Positions 16,852 through 25,904 of a stretch of DNA of 64,000 nt are shown in pieces; position 1 is the stretch's first letter, and each line of letters starts with the position of its first letter. The position numbers were made by a program, and so were the translations under genes. This stretch comes from Paraburkholderia sp. D15 (GTDB taxonomy: Bacteria; Pseudomonadota; Gammaproteobacteria; Burkholderiales; Burkholderiaceae): contig NZ_CP110395.1 of assembly GCF_029910215.1 (NCBI RefSeq), positions 310,001-374,000 of the forward strand, given 5' to 3'. Under the pieces are notes generated by a model that saw nothing but the letters and a program-made list of their open reading frames with translations, was not told the DNA's origin and did no database searches.

Positions 16852-17452
16852 AAACGAACGCGTGCTGCGCGGTCTCGAAGCTCTCTTCGCGAAACCGCAA
16901 CGGCGCCGCGCAATGCACGAGCGTGTCGACGAAATACTTCGCGCGCGGCCACGGACCGAAGCCGGCCGCCGTATTGATATGCCCGGCGTCGCCGAGATTG
17001 ACGAACGCGCTGCCGAAGCGCTGCGCGAGTTCGCGCGCACCGGCGAGCGACATCCACGGGTCGGTTTCGCTGCCGATCAGGATCGACGGCACGCCAAGGC
17101 GGCGGGCGTCGAACGGTCCTGCGAACGCGAATTTCTCCGGACTCGCGGGCGCGACGAACAGCACGCCGACGACATCGTGCGCATACGACGCCTGCTGCAA
17201 CGCATGCGCGGTCGCGAGGCAGCCGAAGCTATGCGCGGCCAGCACGAACGGGCCGCGTTCGCGTGCCAGCAGATCGCGCAGCGACTGCGCCCAGCGCGCA
17301 ACGTCCGGCGCCTCCCAGTCGGCCTGCTCGACGCGCAGCGAGCGCGCGAATTGCCGTTCGAGCCAGGTTTGCCAGTGCGCGCCCTCGCTGCCGTGCAGGC
17401 CCGGCACGGTGACGAGCCGCGGCGGCCACGTCGATTTGGTGCATGAAAGCAT
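16850..17452 (-). CDS. RBBP9/YdeN-family alpha/beta hydrolase
   Basis: A 200-residue serine hydrolase of the RBBP9/YdeN fold. The nucleophile elbow is AAHSFGCLATAHAL, the acid Asp lies in GSETDPWMSL, and the catalytic His lies in GDAGHINTAAGFGPW, which is diagnostic of the family. Members are small esterases with unknown natural substrates. The start ATG 17452 follows a GAGGGA site. It lies upstream of sbp in the same direction with a gap of about 200 bases, so it is possibly independent. Confidence 0.88.
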   Translation of the reverse strand: MLSCTKSTWPPRLVTVPGLHGSEGAHWQTWLERQFARSLRVEQADWEAPDVARWAQSLRDLLARERGPFVLAAHSFGCLATAHALQQASYAHDVVGVLFVAPASPEKFAFAGPFDARRLGVPSILIGSETDPWMSLAGARELAQRFGSAFVNLGDAGHINTAAGFGPWPRAKYFVDTLVHCAAPLRFREESFETAQHAFV

Positions 17453-17840
17453 GTGCGTCCCTCGCAGCGGGAATCCGGGAGGGTATTGTCCCGCCGGCTC
17501 TCTGCGGGGCGAACCAAGTTTTTGTGCTTTGTTTATCGGCTGACGCGGCGAGCCTGTTCCGCACACCCGTTCGCAAACGCGCGCGGTTCGCGTCGAAAAA
17601 GTAGAATGAAGCCTATCCATAAAAGGAGGAGGCGCGGTGCCGCAGGCATCGCGGGATGCGCAGCGGATCGCGCCACGCGTTTCGCCGCGGGTGCCGTGGG
17701 GCTTTCGGTAATGCTCCGTTGGCGCAACGTGGGTGAAACGTTGGGGCAGGCGGCCGCGCTCACGGCGGGCTTTGTAAAAAGCCGTCGCGTCCTCTCCGCC
17801 AATCGAATCGACTGGACTACGCAAAGGCTTACCTGACCGT
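17453..17840 (+). other. Intergenic region with candidate leader ORFs before ghrA
   Basis: The 388 bases hold no conserved gene. An AAGGAGG site (17623-17629) stands 7 bases before a 24-codon GTG ORF (17637-17711). Its TAA overlaps the ATG (TAATG) of a 41-codon ORF ending 17836, five bases before ghrA. This could be a translated leader or chance. Confidence 0.3.
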
Positions 17841-18782
17841 ATGAAAATCCTGTTCTACATGCAGCAAGCCGATGCCGCGACGTGGCTGCACGATTTCGCT
17901 CGCGCGCTGCCCGAAGCGGAGTTGCGCGAATGGCAGCCCGGCGATACCGCGCCGGCGGACTTCGCGGTCGTGTGGCGTCCGCCGCGCGAGATGCTCGCGG
18001 GTCGTGACGATCTGCGCGCGATCTTCAATCTCGGCGCGGGCGTCGATGCGATCCTCGCGCTCGAACACGCGCAACCCGGCACCTTGCCGCGCAACGCGCA
18101 ACTGATCCGCCTCGAAGATTCGGGCATGGCCTTGCAGATGGCCGAGTACGTCACGCATGCGGTGCTGCGCTACCTGCGCCGTTTCGACGAATATCAGACG
18201 CTGCAACGCGAAGGCCGCTGGCAGCCGCTCGAACCGCATCCGCGCGAGACGTTCACGGTCGGCGTGCTGGGCCTCGGCGTGCTCGGCTCGCACGTCGCGC
18301 AAACGCTCGCGGGTTTCGGCCTGCCGGTACGCGGTTATAGCCGCGGCGCGCGGCAGGTGGAAGGCATCACGACATTCGCGGGCGACGCGCAACTCGGCGC
18401 GTTTCTCGATGGCGTGAAGGTGCTGGTCAATCTGCTGCCGCACACGCCGGAAACCGCCGACGTGCTGAATGCGCGCACCTTCTCGAAGCTCGCGCGCGGC
18501 GCGTATCTGATCAACGTCGCACGTGGCGGGCATCTGGTCGAACAGGATCTGCTCGATGCGCTGGCGGAGGGTCAGCTCGCCGCCGCGACGCTCGACGTGT
18601 TGCGCGAGGAACCGTTGCCGTCCGATCATCCGTTCTGGCGCGAGCCGCGCATCACGATCACGCCGCACGTGTCGGCGGTGACCTTGCGCGCGGAAAGTGT
18701 CGAACAGGTCGCGCGCAAGATCAACGCGCTGATGCGGGGCGATAGCGTCGGCGGCGTCGTGAATGTCGAGCGCGGATACTGA
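17841..18782 (+). CDS. ghrA: Glyoxylate/hydroxypyruvate reductase A
   Basis: A 313-residue D-isomer-specific 2-hydroxyacid dehydrogenase that reduces glyoxylate or hydroxypyruvate with NAD(P)H. It has the Rossmann motif GVLGLGVLGSHVAQTLAG and the catalytic set Arg (NVARGGHLVEQDLLDAL), Glu (LREEPLPSDHPFW) and His (ITPHVSAVT). The length matches E. coli GhrA (312). A GTCTACC-like strong ribosome site is not evident. Four AGGACGCA repeats follow the stop codon. Confidence 0.93.
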   Translation: MKILFYMQQADAATWLHDFARALPEAELREWQPGDTAPADFAVVWRPPREMLAGRDDLRAIFNLGAGVDAILALEHAQPGTLPRNAQLIRLEDSGMALQMAEYVTHAVLRYLRRFDEYQTLQREGRWQPLEPHPRETFTVGVLGLGVLGSHVAQTLAGFGLPVRGYSRGARQVEGITTFAGDAQLGAFLDGVKVLVNLLPHTPETADVLNARTFSKLARGAYLINVARGGHLVEQDLLDALAEGQLAAATLDVLREEPLPSDHPFWREPRITITPHVSAVTLRAESVEQVARKINALMRGDSVGGVVNVERGY

Positions 18783-18785
18783 CCC

Positions 18786-18817
18786 AGGACGCAAGGACGC
18801 AAGGACGCAAGGACGCA
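18786..18817. repeat. Four perfect AGGACGCA tandem repeats
   Basis: Four exact 8-base copies begin three bases after the ghrA stop codon. A microsatellite of this kind can change copy number by slippage. Confidence 0.9.
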
Positions 18818-18910
18818 GGCATCGCCACGTATTGACGACATCACCCAGCATCACCCGCATCACCGGATTCCATCGCAGGAGCGCCGCCTCGCGCGGCAGG
18901 AGACAGGATC

Positions 18911-19837
18911 ATGGCCTTACCCCAGCAAGTCAAAATCGTCGAAGTCGGTCCGCGTGACGGATTGCAGAACGAAAAGGAATTCGTCGCGACCGCCACCAAG
19001 ATCGAGCTGATCGATCGTTTGTCGGCGGCGGGCTTCCGCAATGTCGAGGCGGCTTCGTTCGTGTCGCCGAAATGGGTGCCGCAGATGGCCGACGGCGCCG
19101 ACGTGATGGCCGGCATCGCGCGCCGTCCGGGCACGATCTACTCGGTGCTCACGCCGAATCTGCGCGGCTTCGAGGGCGCGCTGGCCGCGCACGCCGACGA
19201 GATCGTGATCTTCGGCGCGGCCAGCGAGGCGTTCTCGCAGAAGAACATCAACTGCAGCATCGCGGAGAGCATCGAGCGTTTCGCGCCCGTCGCGCAAGCC
19301 GCCAAGGAGCACGGCGTGCGGATTCGCGGCAGCGTGTCGTGCGCACTCGGTTGCCCGTATCAGGGCGAGGTGCCGGTGGCTTCCGTGGTGGACGTGGTCG
19401 AACGGTTCGCGGCGCTCGGTTGCGACGAGATCGATATCGCCGACACGATCGGCGTCGGCACGCCGAAACGCACCCGCGAAGTGTTCGAGGCGGTGACCAG
19501 CGTATTCGCGCGCGAGCGGCTCTCCGGCCACTTCCACGACACCTACGGCCAGGCGCTCGCGAACATTTACGCGGCGCTGCAGGAAGGCATCGAGATTTTT
19601 CACGCGTCGGTGGCGGGGCTCGGCGGCTGTCCGTATGCGAAGGGCGCAACCGGCAACGTCGCGACCGAAGACGTGCTGTATCTCATGAACGGCCTCGGCA
19701 TCGAGACCGGCATCGACCTCGCGCAGGTCGTCGCGATCGGCGATTTCATCTCGACGTCGATCGGCCGGCCGAACGTGTCGCGCGCCGGCAAGGCGCTGCT
19801 CGCCAAGGCGCGCAGCGAAGCGGCCAATTGCGTTTGA
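18911..19837 (+). CDS. Hydroxymethylglutaryl-CoA lyase
   Basis: A 308-residue HMG-CoA lyase (also called MvaB/LiuE/HmgL). It splits HMG-CoA to acetyl-CoA and acetoacetate, the last step of leucine catabolism. The N-terminal signature is VGPRDGLQNEKEF. The C-terminal catalytic block GLGGCPYAKGATGNVATED contains the active-site Cys and glycine loop, and the metal-binding residues sit in GHFHDTYGQALANIYAAL. It begins a plus-strand cluster (YbaK, DUF1289, MaoC, MBL) with short or overlapping gaps. It is a reliable family assignment. Confidence 0.95.
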   Translation: MALPQQVKIVEVGPRDGLQNEKEFVATATKIELIDRLSAAGFRNVEAASFVSPKWVPQMADGADVMAGIARRPGTIYSVLTPNLRGFEGALAAHADEIVIFGAASEAFSQKNINCSIAESIERFAPVAQAAKEHGVRIRGSVSCALGCPYQGEVPVASVVDVVERFAALGCDEIDIADTIGVGTPKRTREVFEAVTSVFARERLSGHFHDTYGQALANIYAALQEGIEIFHASVAGLGGCPYAKGATGNVATEDVLYLMNGLGIETGIDLAQVVAIGDFISTSIGRPNVSRAGKALLAKARSEAANCV

Positions 19838-19873
19838 GCTTCCGCGTTCGATTTTTTACCAGGACCTGAACCG

Positions 19874-20395
19874 ATGACGGACCACGCTTTCCTCGAATCC
19901 GGCGACCTCGCCGCCTTGCCCGAATCGGCGCGCCGCGTCGCGCTGCTGTTGCGCGAACGCGGTCACGCGGGCCGCATCGTGATGTTGCCGGAAACCGGCA
20001 AAACCTCCGCCGAAGCCGCGGCGGGACTCGGCTGCGCGGTCGCGCAGATCGCCAAGTCAATCCTGTTCCGCCGCCGCGAAGACGGCGCGCCGGTGCTGGT
20101 GGTCGCGAGCGGCGCGAATCGCGTCGACGAAAAGAAGGTCGCGGCGCACGTCGGCGACATTGGCCGGGCGGATGCGAAGTTCGTGCGCGAGCAAACCGGC
20201 TATGCGATCGGCGGCGTCTGTCCGATCGGTCACGCCGTCGAGCCGGTCACGCTGATCGACGCCGATCTGCTCGAACTCGACAGTCTGTGGGCGGCAGCCG
20301 GTCATCCGCATGCGGTGTTCAATCTGACGGCGCAGGAGTTGATCGCGCTGACGGGCGCGCCGGTCGTGGACGTCGCGCTGCGCGAGACGGCGTGA
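19874..20395 (+). CDS. YbaK/EbsC-family aminoacyl-tRNA deacylase
   Basis: A 173-residue protein of the YbaK/ProX trans-editing group. Visible blocks are [37 protein letters not shown] and [22 protein letters not shown], the pocket that hydrolyses misacylated tRNA (such as Cys-tRNA-Pro or Ala-tRNA-Pro). Substrate specificity cannot be told. It is 36 bases after the HMG-CoA lyase gene and 4 bases before the DUF1289 gene. Confidence 0.9.
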   Translation: MTDHAFLESGDLAALPESARRVALLLRERGHAGRIVMLPETGKTSAEAAAGLGCAVAQIAKSILFRRREDGAPVLVVASGANRVDEKKVAAHVGDIGRADAKFVREQTGYAIGGVCPIGHAVEPVTLIDADLLELDSLWAAAGHPHAVFNLTAQELIALTGAPVVDVALRETA

Positions 20396-20399
20396 CGCG

Positions 20400-20627
20400 A
20401 TGACGGCCGGCAACGACATCGAAGACGAGGACGGCAGCGTGTTGTCGCCGTGCATCAGCGTGTGCCGGATGGACGCGGCGACCGGCTGGTGCGAGGGCTG
20501 TCTGCGCACCCTCGACGAGATTGCCGGCTGGTCGCTGTTCGACGACGACGCGAAACGCGCGGTGTGGGACGCGATCGAAGTGCGTCACGCGCAGTTCATG
20601 GCGCAGCGCGCGAAGGAGCCGCGATGA
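20400..20627 (+). CDS. DUF1289 domain protein
   Basis: A 75-residue protein with the Cys-rich DUF1289 motif: [19 protein letters not shown], followed by the conserved R-T-DEIAGW block. The four cysteines suggest a small zinc or iron-sulfur site. The function is not established. Its stop overlaps the MaoC start (ATGA), consistent with translational coupling. Confidence 0.88.
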   Translation: MTAGNDIEDEDGSVLSPCISVCRMDAATGWCEGCLRTLDEIAGWSLFDDDAKRAVWDAIEVRHAQFMAQRAKEPR

Positions 20628-21094
20628 AGCCGGCACCGCGCGTCGTCACGATCGGCGAAACGTTCAGCGCGACGCTGGCGTTGTCGGTGGAATCGGTGAA
20701 GTCGTTCGCCGCGCTCGTCAACGACTTCAACCCGCTGCATCACGACGCGGACTATGCCGCGCAAAGCCGCTTCGGCGGTTTGATCGCGTCCGGCACGCAG
20801 CCGACCGCGCATTTCATGGCCTTGCTGGCCACGCATTTTTCCACCTACGCGCAACCGCTCGGGCTGGAATTCGACATCAAGCTGAAGAAGGCCGTCCACG
20901 CAAACGACACGCTCACCTTCACCTGGCGAGTGCGCGACGCGTACTGGAAGGCGAGCCTGAACGGCGATCTCACGCATCTGGACGGCACGACGGTGAATCA
21001 GCGCGGCGAGGTCATGCTGATCGGCGCGTCGACGATACTCGTGATGCCGAAGCCCGATTCCGTGGATTCACAGACCGGCGTGGTCTCGTCATGA
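20624..21094 (+). CDS. MaoC-like hot-dog dehydratase
   Basis: A 156-residue MaoC-domain protein. The hydratase motif is [20 protein letters not shown], with the catalytic Asp/His region (NDFNPLHHD), followed by [20 protein letters not shown]. It likely hydrates a 2-enoyl-CoA. Its start overlaps the DUF1289 stop, and its stop overlaps the next start (ATGA). The CoA-thioester substrate is inferred from its neighbours (HMG-CoA lyase). Confidence 0.88.
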   Translation: MKPAPRVVTIGETFSATLALSVESVKSFAALVNDFNPLHHDADYAAQSRFGGLIASGTQPTAHFMALLATHFSTYAQPLGLEFDIKLKKAVHANDTLTFTWRVRDAYWKASLNGDLTHLDGTTVNQRGEVMLIGASTILVMPKPDSVDSQTGVVSS

Positions 21095-22011
21095 TCGCGC
21101 TGCCGTCGTCGGTGCGGGTATTCGAGCGCGGCTGGCTGTCGTCGAACAACGTGCTGCTCGTCGACGACGCATGCGCGGCGCTCGTCGATACCGGCTACGC
21201 GAGCCATGCCGAACAAACCGTCGCGCTGGTGCGCCAGGCGCTCGGCGCGCGGCCGCTCGATCTGATCGTCAACACGCACCTGCATTCGGATCACTGCGGC
21301 GGCAACGCGCTATTGCAGACCACGTGGCCGTGCCGCACGCTGATTCCCGCGTCCGAAGCCGCGGCAGTGCGCGACTGGAACGAAGCCGGCCTGACGTTTG
21401 GCGCGACCGGCCAGACCTGCGAGCGTTTCGCGTTCACCGGCACGCTCGCGCCCGGCGCAAGCTTGCGGCTCGGCGCACTCGACTGGCAAGTGCTCGGTGC
21501 GCCCGGCCACGACCCGCATTCGCTGATGCTGTACTGCGCGGACGAACGTCTGCTGATCAGCGCGGACGCGCTGTGGGAAAACGGCTTCGGCGTGATCTTT
21601 CCGGAACTGGAAGGCGAGAGTGGTTTCGCGGAACAGCAGGCGGTGCTCGAAGCGATCGCGAAGCTCGACGTGCGCGCGGTCATTCCCGGCCATGGCGCGC
21701 CGTTCACGAATGTCGACCAGGCGCTTGAACGCGCGTTCTCGCGCGTCGCGTGGTTGCGGGCCGATCCTGCGCGCAATGCGAGAAATGCGCTGAAAGTGCT
21801 GATCGTATTCAAGCTGCTCGAAGTCCGCGCGATGAGCTTCGCGACCCTGCTGAAAATGACGGACGATGCCGCGGTGATGCGCGCCGCGGCCACGCAACTC
21901 GCGCCGCGCGATACATGGCCCGCGCTACTGGGTAGGATCGTCGAGGAACTGGCGATGAAGAACGGGCCGCTGCGGATAGACGGCGAGCGCATTCTGGCGC
22001 GCGCGGGTTGA
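21091..22011 (+). CDS. MBL-fold metallo-hydrolase
   Basis: A 306-residue metallo-beta-lactamase-fold hydrolase. The metal motif is NTHLHSDHCGG (HxHxDH), with later ligands His in GAPGHDPHSLML, Asp in ISADALWEN and His in IPGHGAPFT. The last 100 residues form a helical domain often seen in thioesterase-like MBLs. It ends a coupled operon. The substrate is unknown, possibly a CoA- or glutathione-thioester. Confidence 0.9.
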   Translation: MIALPSSVRVFERGWLSSNNVLLVDDACAALVDTGYASHAEQTVALVRQALGARPLDLIVNTHLHSDHCGGNALLQTTWPCRTLIPASEAAAVRDWNEAGLTFGATGQTCERFAFTGTLAPGASLRLGALDWQVLGAPGHDPHSLMLYCADERLLISADALWENGFGVIFPELEGESGFAEQQAVLEAIAKLDVRAVIPGHGAPFTNVDQALERAFSRVAWLRADPARNARNALKVLIVFKLLEVRAMSFATLLKMTDDAAVMRAAATQLAPRDTWPALLGRIVEELAMKNGPLRIDGERILARAG

Positions 22012-22424
22012 TGAGCGTGCGGTCTGAAACACGCTCAAACAACCTCAAAAAAGCTCAAGTCACGTCGCGCAAATTTACGCAACGCTACTGCACGCCATCA
22101 CGCACGCCACAAAAAGAAAGCCGCTCGACCTGACAACGGCGAGCGGCGCAAATTCTGTCTGACGTGATCAACGTCTGCCGCAATGATACGCGTGACGCGT
22201 TTTGGGTCGCATCGGTGATTTCCCTACAGAAATATGACAGTTCGTTTTAAAGCCCCCTACGTGCGTGCGCCGGCTTTGTGACGAGGCTTTGTCATTGCCC
22301 GCTTTAGCGTGAATCTGCCTGCTGATATGAATAATCCAGCTAATCGTTAATCTGGAATCCGTATCATTCGGGTAAAACGTGCCGACTCGATATCGACACA
22401 CCTCACGCTGATGTCACGTGGAAG
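22012..22424. other. Intergenic gap with hairpin
   Basis: There is no gene in these 413 bases. A hairpin (arms 22120-22127 and 22140-22147, GCCGCTCG/CGAGCGGC) has a T-rich tail on the minus strand and may terminate the EamA transcript. The remainder is moderately AT-rich without a recognisable site. Confidence 0.45.
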
Positions 22425-23324
22425 TCACGTCGACGACAGGCGTTTTTGCGGAACGATCCGCCAGCCGAGATTGACACCCGCCGCCGCCAGCAAAATCAGG
22501 ATCGCGCCGAGCACCTGAATCCACGCGAGCGATTGTCCGAACGCGACGCGGTCCACGATGATCGCCACCACCGGATAGATGAACGACAACGCACCGGTCA
22601 TCGAAGTCGGCAGTTTCTGGATCGCGCCGTACAGCAGCACGTACATGAGGCCGGTGTTCACGATGCCGAGCACGATCAGGTCGAGCCACTGCACGCCACG
22701 CGCCGGCAGCGCATCGAAGTGGACGAACGGCGCGAGCATCACGACGCCGAGCGACACCTGGATCAGCGCGATCAGATGCGGCGGCGTGCCCTTGAGCCGC
22801 TTCGTGATGATCGACGACACCGCGTACATGGCCGCCGCGCCGACCGCATACGCGACGCCGGTCAGGTATTGCCCCGGCACCGCCAGCACCGCGGGCTCGA
22901 CCTTCACGACGAACACGAGGCCGATGAACGCGATCGCCAGCCACACCACCGTCGATGCGCTGATGCGCTCGCGAAACACCAGCGCGCCGAGCGCGACCAG
23001 CATGAACGGCTGCGTGTTGTAGACGGCCGTCGCCATCGAAATCGACGCGCGCGAATACGCGGCGAACAGCAGCACCCAGTTGACGACGATCGCCGCGCCG
23101 CCGAGCAGCGCGAGGCCGAGCATCTTCCACGAGAACAGCCGCCGCCTGAATAGCCCCAGCATCGCGCACACGATCGCCAGCGTCGCCCCGCCGAAAATGC
23201 AGCGGAAGAACACCACGTTGAACGGATTCTGCCGCGACGACACCACCAGCCAGCCGATGGTGCCGGACATCAGCATCGCCATGCTCATCTCCGCGGCCCC
23301 ACGACGGATTTCGTTCGACGCCAT
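22425..23324 (-). CDS. EamA-family drug/metabolite exporter
   Basis: A 299-residue inner-membrane protein with ten predicted helices in two EamA repeats (residues about 8-140 and 155-290). The start is MASNEIRRGAAEMSMAMLMS. It probably exports amino acids or metabolites. It is divergent from an Lrp/AsnC regulator, with an imperfect inverted repeat (23398-23423) in the shared promoter region, a common exporter-regulator layout. ATG 23324 is chosen because upstream in-frame sequence is not membrane-like. Confidence 0.92.
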   Translation of the reverse strand: MASNEIRRGAAEMSMAMLMSGTIGWLVVSSRQNPFNVVFFRCIFGGATLAIVCAMLGLFRRRLFSWKMLGLALLGGAAIVVNWVLLFAAYSRASISMATAVYNTQPFMLVALGALVFRERISASTVVWLAIAFIGLVFVVKVEPAVLAVPGQYLTGVAYAVGAAAMYAVSSIITKRLKGTPPHLIALIQVSLGVVMLAPFVHFDALPARGVQWLDLIVLGIVNTGLMYVLLYGAIQKLPTSMTGALSFIYPVVAIIVDRVAFGQSLAWIQVLGAILILLAAAGVNLGWRIVPQKRLSST

Positions 23325-23397
23325 GATTCGATCCTCGCTTGAATACCGGTATGGCAAGCAGTGTAAATAATCCGGTCGGCCGAATACATGACTAAAC

Positions 23398-23423
23398 TTA
23401 GGTTGTTGCCGATTGCAGCCTAA
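23398..23423. promoter_or_regulatory. Candidate Lrp/AsnC operator between the EamA and Lrp genes
   Basis: TTAGGTTG-N10-CAGCCTAA is an inverted repeat with one mismatch in the 114-base divergent promoter gap, 15 bases before the Lrp-family start. Confidence 0.5.
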
Positions 23424-23438
23424 TAATCGAAGGTAATC

Positions 23439-23909
23439 ATGTCGAAACGCCTTGCACCGTCCGTCCCCGTTCCGCTCGACGACACCGACCGCGCGTTGCT
23501 CGCGGCGCTCGCCGAGGACGCGCGTCAACCGGTCAGCGAACTCGCGCGACAGATCGGCCTGTCGGCGCCGAGCACCGCGGAGCGTGTGCGGCGGCTGGAA
23601 GCGCAGGGCGTGATCGAACGCTTCACCGTGCAGATCGATCCACGCGCGCTCGGCTACACGTTGCAGGCGATCGTGCGCGTGAAGCCGTTACCGGGGCAGT
23701 TGCATCTGGTGGAAGAGGTGATCCGGCGCATTCCGGAGTTCGTGGAATGCGACAAGGTGACGGGCGACGATTGCTTCGTTTGCCGCCTCGTGTTGCGTTC
23801 GATCGAGCAGCTCGACGAGATTCTGTCCAAGGTGACCGAGCGCGCGGAAACCAGCACCGCGATCGTCAAATCGACGCCGGTGGCGCGAAGGTTGCCGCCG
23901 GTTGGGTAG
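23439..23909 (+). CDS. Lrp/AsnC-family transcriptional regulator
   Basis: A 156-residue regulator. The winged HTH (LDDTDRALLAALAEDARQ ... IGLSAPSTAERVRRLEAQG) is followed by a RAM/AsnC ligand-binding domain (ALGYTLQAIVRVKPLPGQ; VTGDDCFVCRLVLRS). It most likely controls the divergent EamA exporter in response to an amino acid. It ends next to a bidirectional terminator that also serves bioB. Confidence 0.93.
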   Translation: MSKRLAPSVPVPLDDTDRALLAALAEDARQPVSELARQIGLSAPSTAERVRRLEAQGVIERFTVQIDPRALGYTLQAIVRVKPLPGQLHLVEEVIRRIPEFVECDKVTGDDCFVCRLVLRSIEQLDEILSKVTERAETSTAIVKSTPVARRLPPVG

Positions 23910-23945
23910 CGGGAGAGACGCCCGGTTGGCATGACCATAAAAACA

Positions 23946-23977
23946 AAGGGCGCCCCGGTTCAATCCGGGGCGCCCTT
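23946..23977. terminator. Bidirectional terminator between the Lrp gene and bioB
   Basis: A 13-bp perfect stem (AAGGGCGCCCCGG and its complement) with a 6-base loop TTCAAT between two convergent genes. Confidence 0.85.
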
Positions 23978-24037
23978 CTCACATCCGCCGTACGACGTGC
24001 TCACGGCATCGGTGCAGTCCAGCTCACGACAACGCGA

Positions 24038-25117
24038 TCAATTCGGCGCGGCGTGCTTATCGCAGCCATGCTCGCAGCCGCTGTTGTCCACCGGCATCTG
24101 CTGCGCGGCCTCGGCGCGAATGCCGAGGCGTTCCAGCAGTTTGCGGTCCGCTTCCGCTTGCGGATTGCTCGTGGTCAGCAACTGATCGCCGTAGAAAATC
24201 GAGTTGGCGCCCGCGAGGAAACACAGCGCCTGCAAGGCCTCGTCCATCTGTTCGCGGCCGGCCGACAGACGCACCATCGCCTTCGGCATCGTGATGCGCG
24301 CAACGGCAATCGTGCGCACGAATTCGAACGGGTCGATCGCTTCGGTGCCGGTCAACGGCGTGCCTTCCACCTGCACCAGATTGTTGATGGGCACCGATTC
24401 CGGATACGGCTCCATGTTCGCGAGCTGCGTGATCAGGCCGGCGCGTTCGCGGCGCGATTCGCCGAGACCGACGATGCCGCCGCAGCACACGTTGATGCCC
24501 GCGTCGCGCACGCGTTCGAGCGTGTCGAGACGGTCCTGATACGTGCGCGTCGAGATGATCTGGCCGTAGAACTCCGGCGACGTGTCGAGATTGTGGTTGT
24601 AGTAGTCGAGGCCGGCTTCGCGCAGCGCCTGTGCCTGATGCGTCTCCAGCATGCCGAGCGTCACGCAGGTTTCGAGGCCCATCGCCTTCACGCCGCGGAT
24701 CATGTCCTTGATCGGTTCGAGGTGACGGTCCTTCGGATTGCGCCACGCGGCGCCCATGCAGAAGCGCGTCGCGCCGTTGTCCTTCGCGACCTTCGCGGCG
24801 GCGAGCACTTCGTCGACCGGCATCAGCTTGTCGGCCTGCAGGCCGGTGTCGTGATGCACCGACTGCGGGCAGTACGCGCAATCTTCCTCGCAGCCGCCGG
24901 TCTTGATCGACAGCAGCGTCGACAGCTGCACGGTGTTCGCGTCGAAGTGCTCGCGGTGCGTTTGCTGCGCGCGGAACATCAGGTCGTTGAACGGCAGTTC
25001 GTACAGCGCGACGATGTCGGCGACGCGCCAGCGCGCGACCTGTTTGACGCCTTCGGCGGCGTTGTGGTTGGCGGCGGCCGCTTCGGCCGGCGTCGATGCG
25101 ATGTTCAGTTGCGTCAT
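24038..25117 (-). CDS. bioB: Biotin synthase
   Basis: A 359-residue radical-SAM enzyme that inserts sulfur into dethiobiotin. The CxxxCxxC motif lies in [15 protein letters not shown]. Further Cys and Arg ligands of the [2Fe-2S] cluster occur in [31 protein letters not shown] and [19 protein letters not shown] 25117 follows GAGGA. It is the last gene of the minus-strand bioA-F-D-B operon. Confidence 0.97.
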   Translation of the reverse strand: MTQLNIASTPAEAAAANHNAAEGVKQVARWRVADIVALYELPFNDLMFRAQQTHREHFDANTVQLSTLLSIKTGGCEEDCAYCPQSVHHDTGLQADKLMPVDEVLAAAKVAKDNGATRFCMGAAWRNPKDRHLEPIKDMIRGVKAMGLETCVTLGMLETHQAQALREAGLDYYNHNLDTSPEFYGQIISTRTYQDRLDTLERVRDAGINVCCGGIVGLGESRRERAGLITQLANMEPYPESVPINNLVQVEGTPLTGTEAIDPFEFVRTIAVARITMPKAMVRLSAGREQMDEALQALCFLAGANSIFYGDQLLTTSNPQAEADRKLLERLGIRAEAAQQMPVDNSGCEHGCDKHAAPN

Positions 25118-25169
25118 GTCGTCAATCCTCATGGATGGATGTGAGTGTGGAGCAGCGCTGCGTGCGCGT

Positions 25170-25904
25170 TCATGGATGGCGCAGCGTCTGCAGAAGTCGT
25201 TCGATGTCGAGCTGGTCCGCCGCGAGTTCCGGCGACGCCGGGCTCAGATGCGGCACGATGCCGAGCAGGGGAGCGTCGTAAGCGCGGGCGAGCAGCGCGC
25301 GGATCGTCGCGATGTTTTCGTCGGGGAACGTCATGTCCGGATCGACGCGATTCGCGACCCAGCCGGCGAGTGTCAGGCCGCGCGCGGCGATCGCCTCGGC
25401 GGTGAGCAGCGCATGGTTGATGCAGCCGAGGCGCATGCCGACCACCAGCACGACCGGCAGCTTGAGCGCGACCGCGAGATCGGCGGTGTCCTGGGTGTCG
25501 GTCAACGGCACACGAAAACCGCCGACGCCTTCCACCACGACGATGTCCGCGCGCTGCACCGCCTGCGCGTGATAGTCGACGATACGTTCGAGGTCGAGCG
25601 TGACGTTCTCGAGCGCGGCCGCGATGTGCGGCGCGGCCGGTTCCTTCAGCAGGTACGGCGTGCGCATGTCGGGCGGCAGCAAGACGGTGGACGCGGCGTC
25701 GAGCTGATCCGCGTCTTCGTTATGCAGCACGCCGTTGCGTTCGTACGCGCCGGCGGCGATCGGTTTCATCGCGGCCGCTTGCAGACCTGCACGCGCGAAG
25801 CCGCGCAGCAAGGCCGACGAAACGAAGGTCTTGCCGATTTCCGTATCCGTGCCGGTGACGAACAGCGACAGCGCGCGGGACGAGGCGTGATTCGACGTGC
25901 TCAT
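25170..25904 (-). CDS. bioD: Dethiobiotin synthetase
   Basis: A 244-residue ATP-dependent enzyme forming dethiobiotin from DAPA and CO2. The P-loop and start is [20 protein letters not shown]. Further motifs are [23 protein letters not shown] and [17 protein letters not shown]. Its ATG overlaps the bioF stop (ATGA), so the two are coupled. A 52-base gap precedes bioB. Confidence 0.97.
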   Translation of the reverse strand: MSTSNHASSRALSLFVTGTDTEIGKTFVSSALLRGFARAGLQAAAMKPIAAGAYERNGVLHNEDADQLDAASTVLLPPDMRTPYLLKEPAAPHIAAALENVTLDLERIVDYHAQAVQRADIVVVEGVGGFRVPLTDTQDTADLAVALKLPVVLVVGMRLGCINHALLTAEAIAARGLTLAGWVANRVDPDMTFPDENIATIRALLARAYDAPLLGIVPHLSPASPELAADQLDIERLLQTLRHP

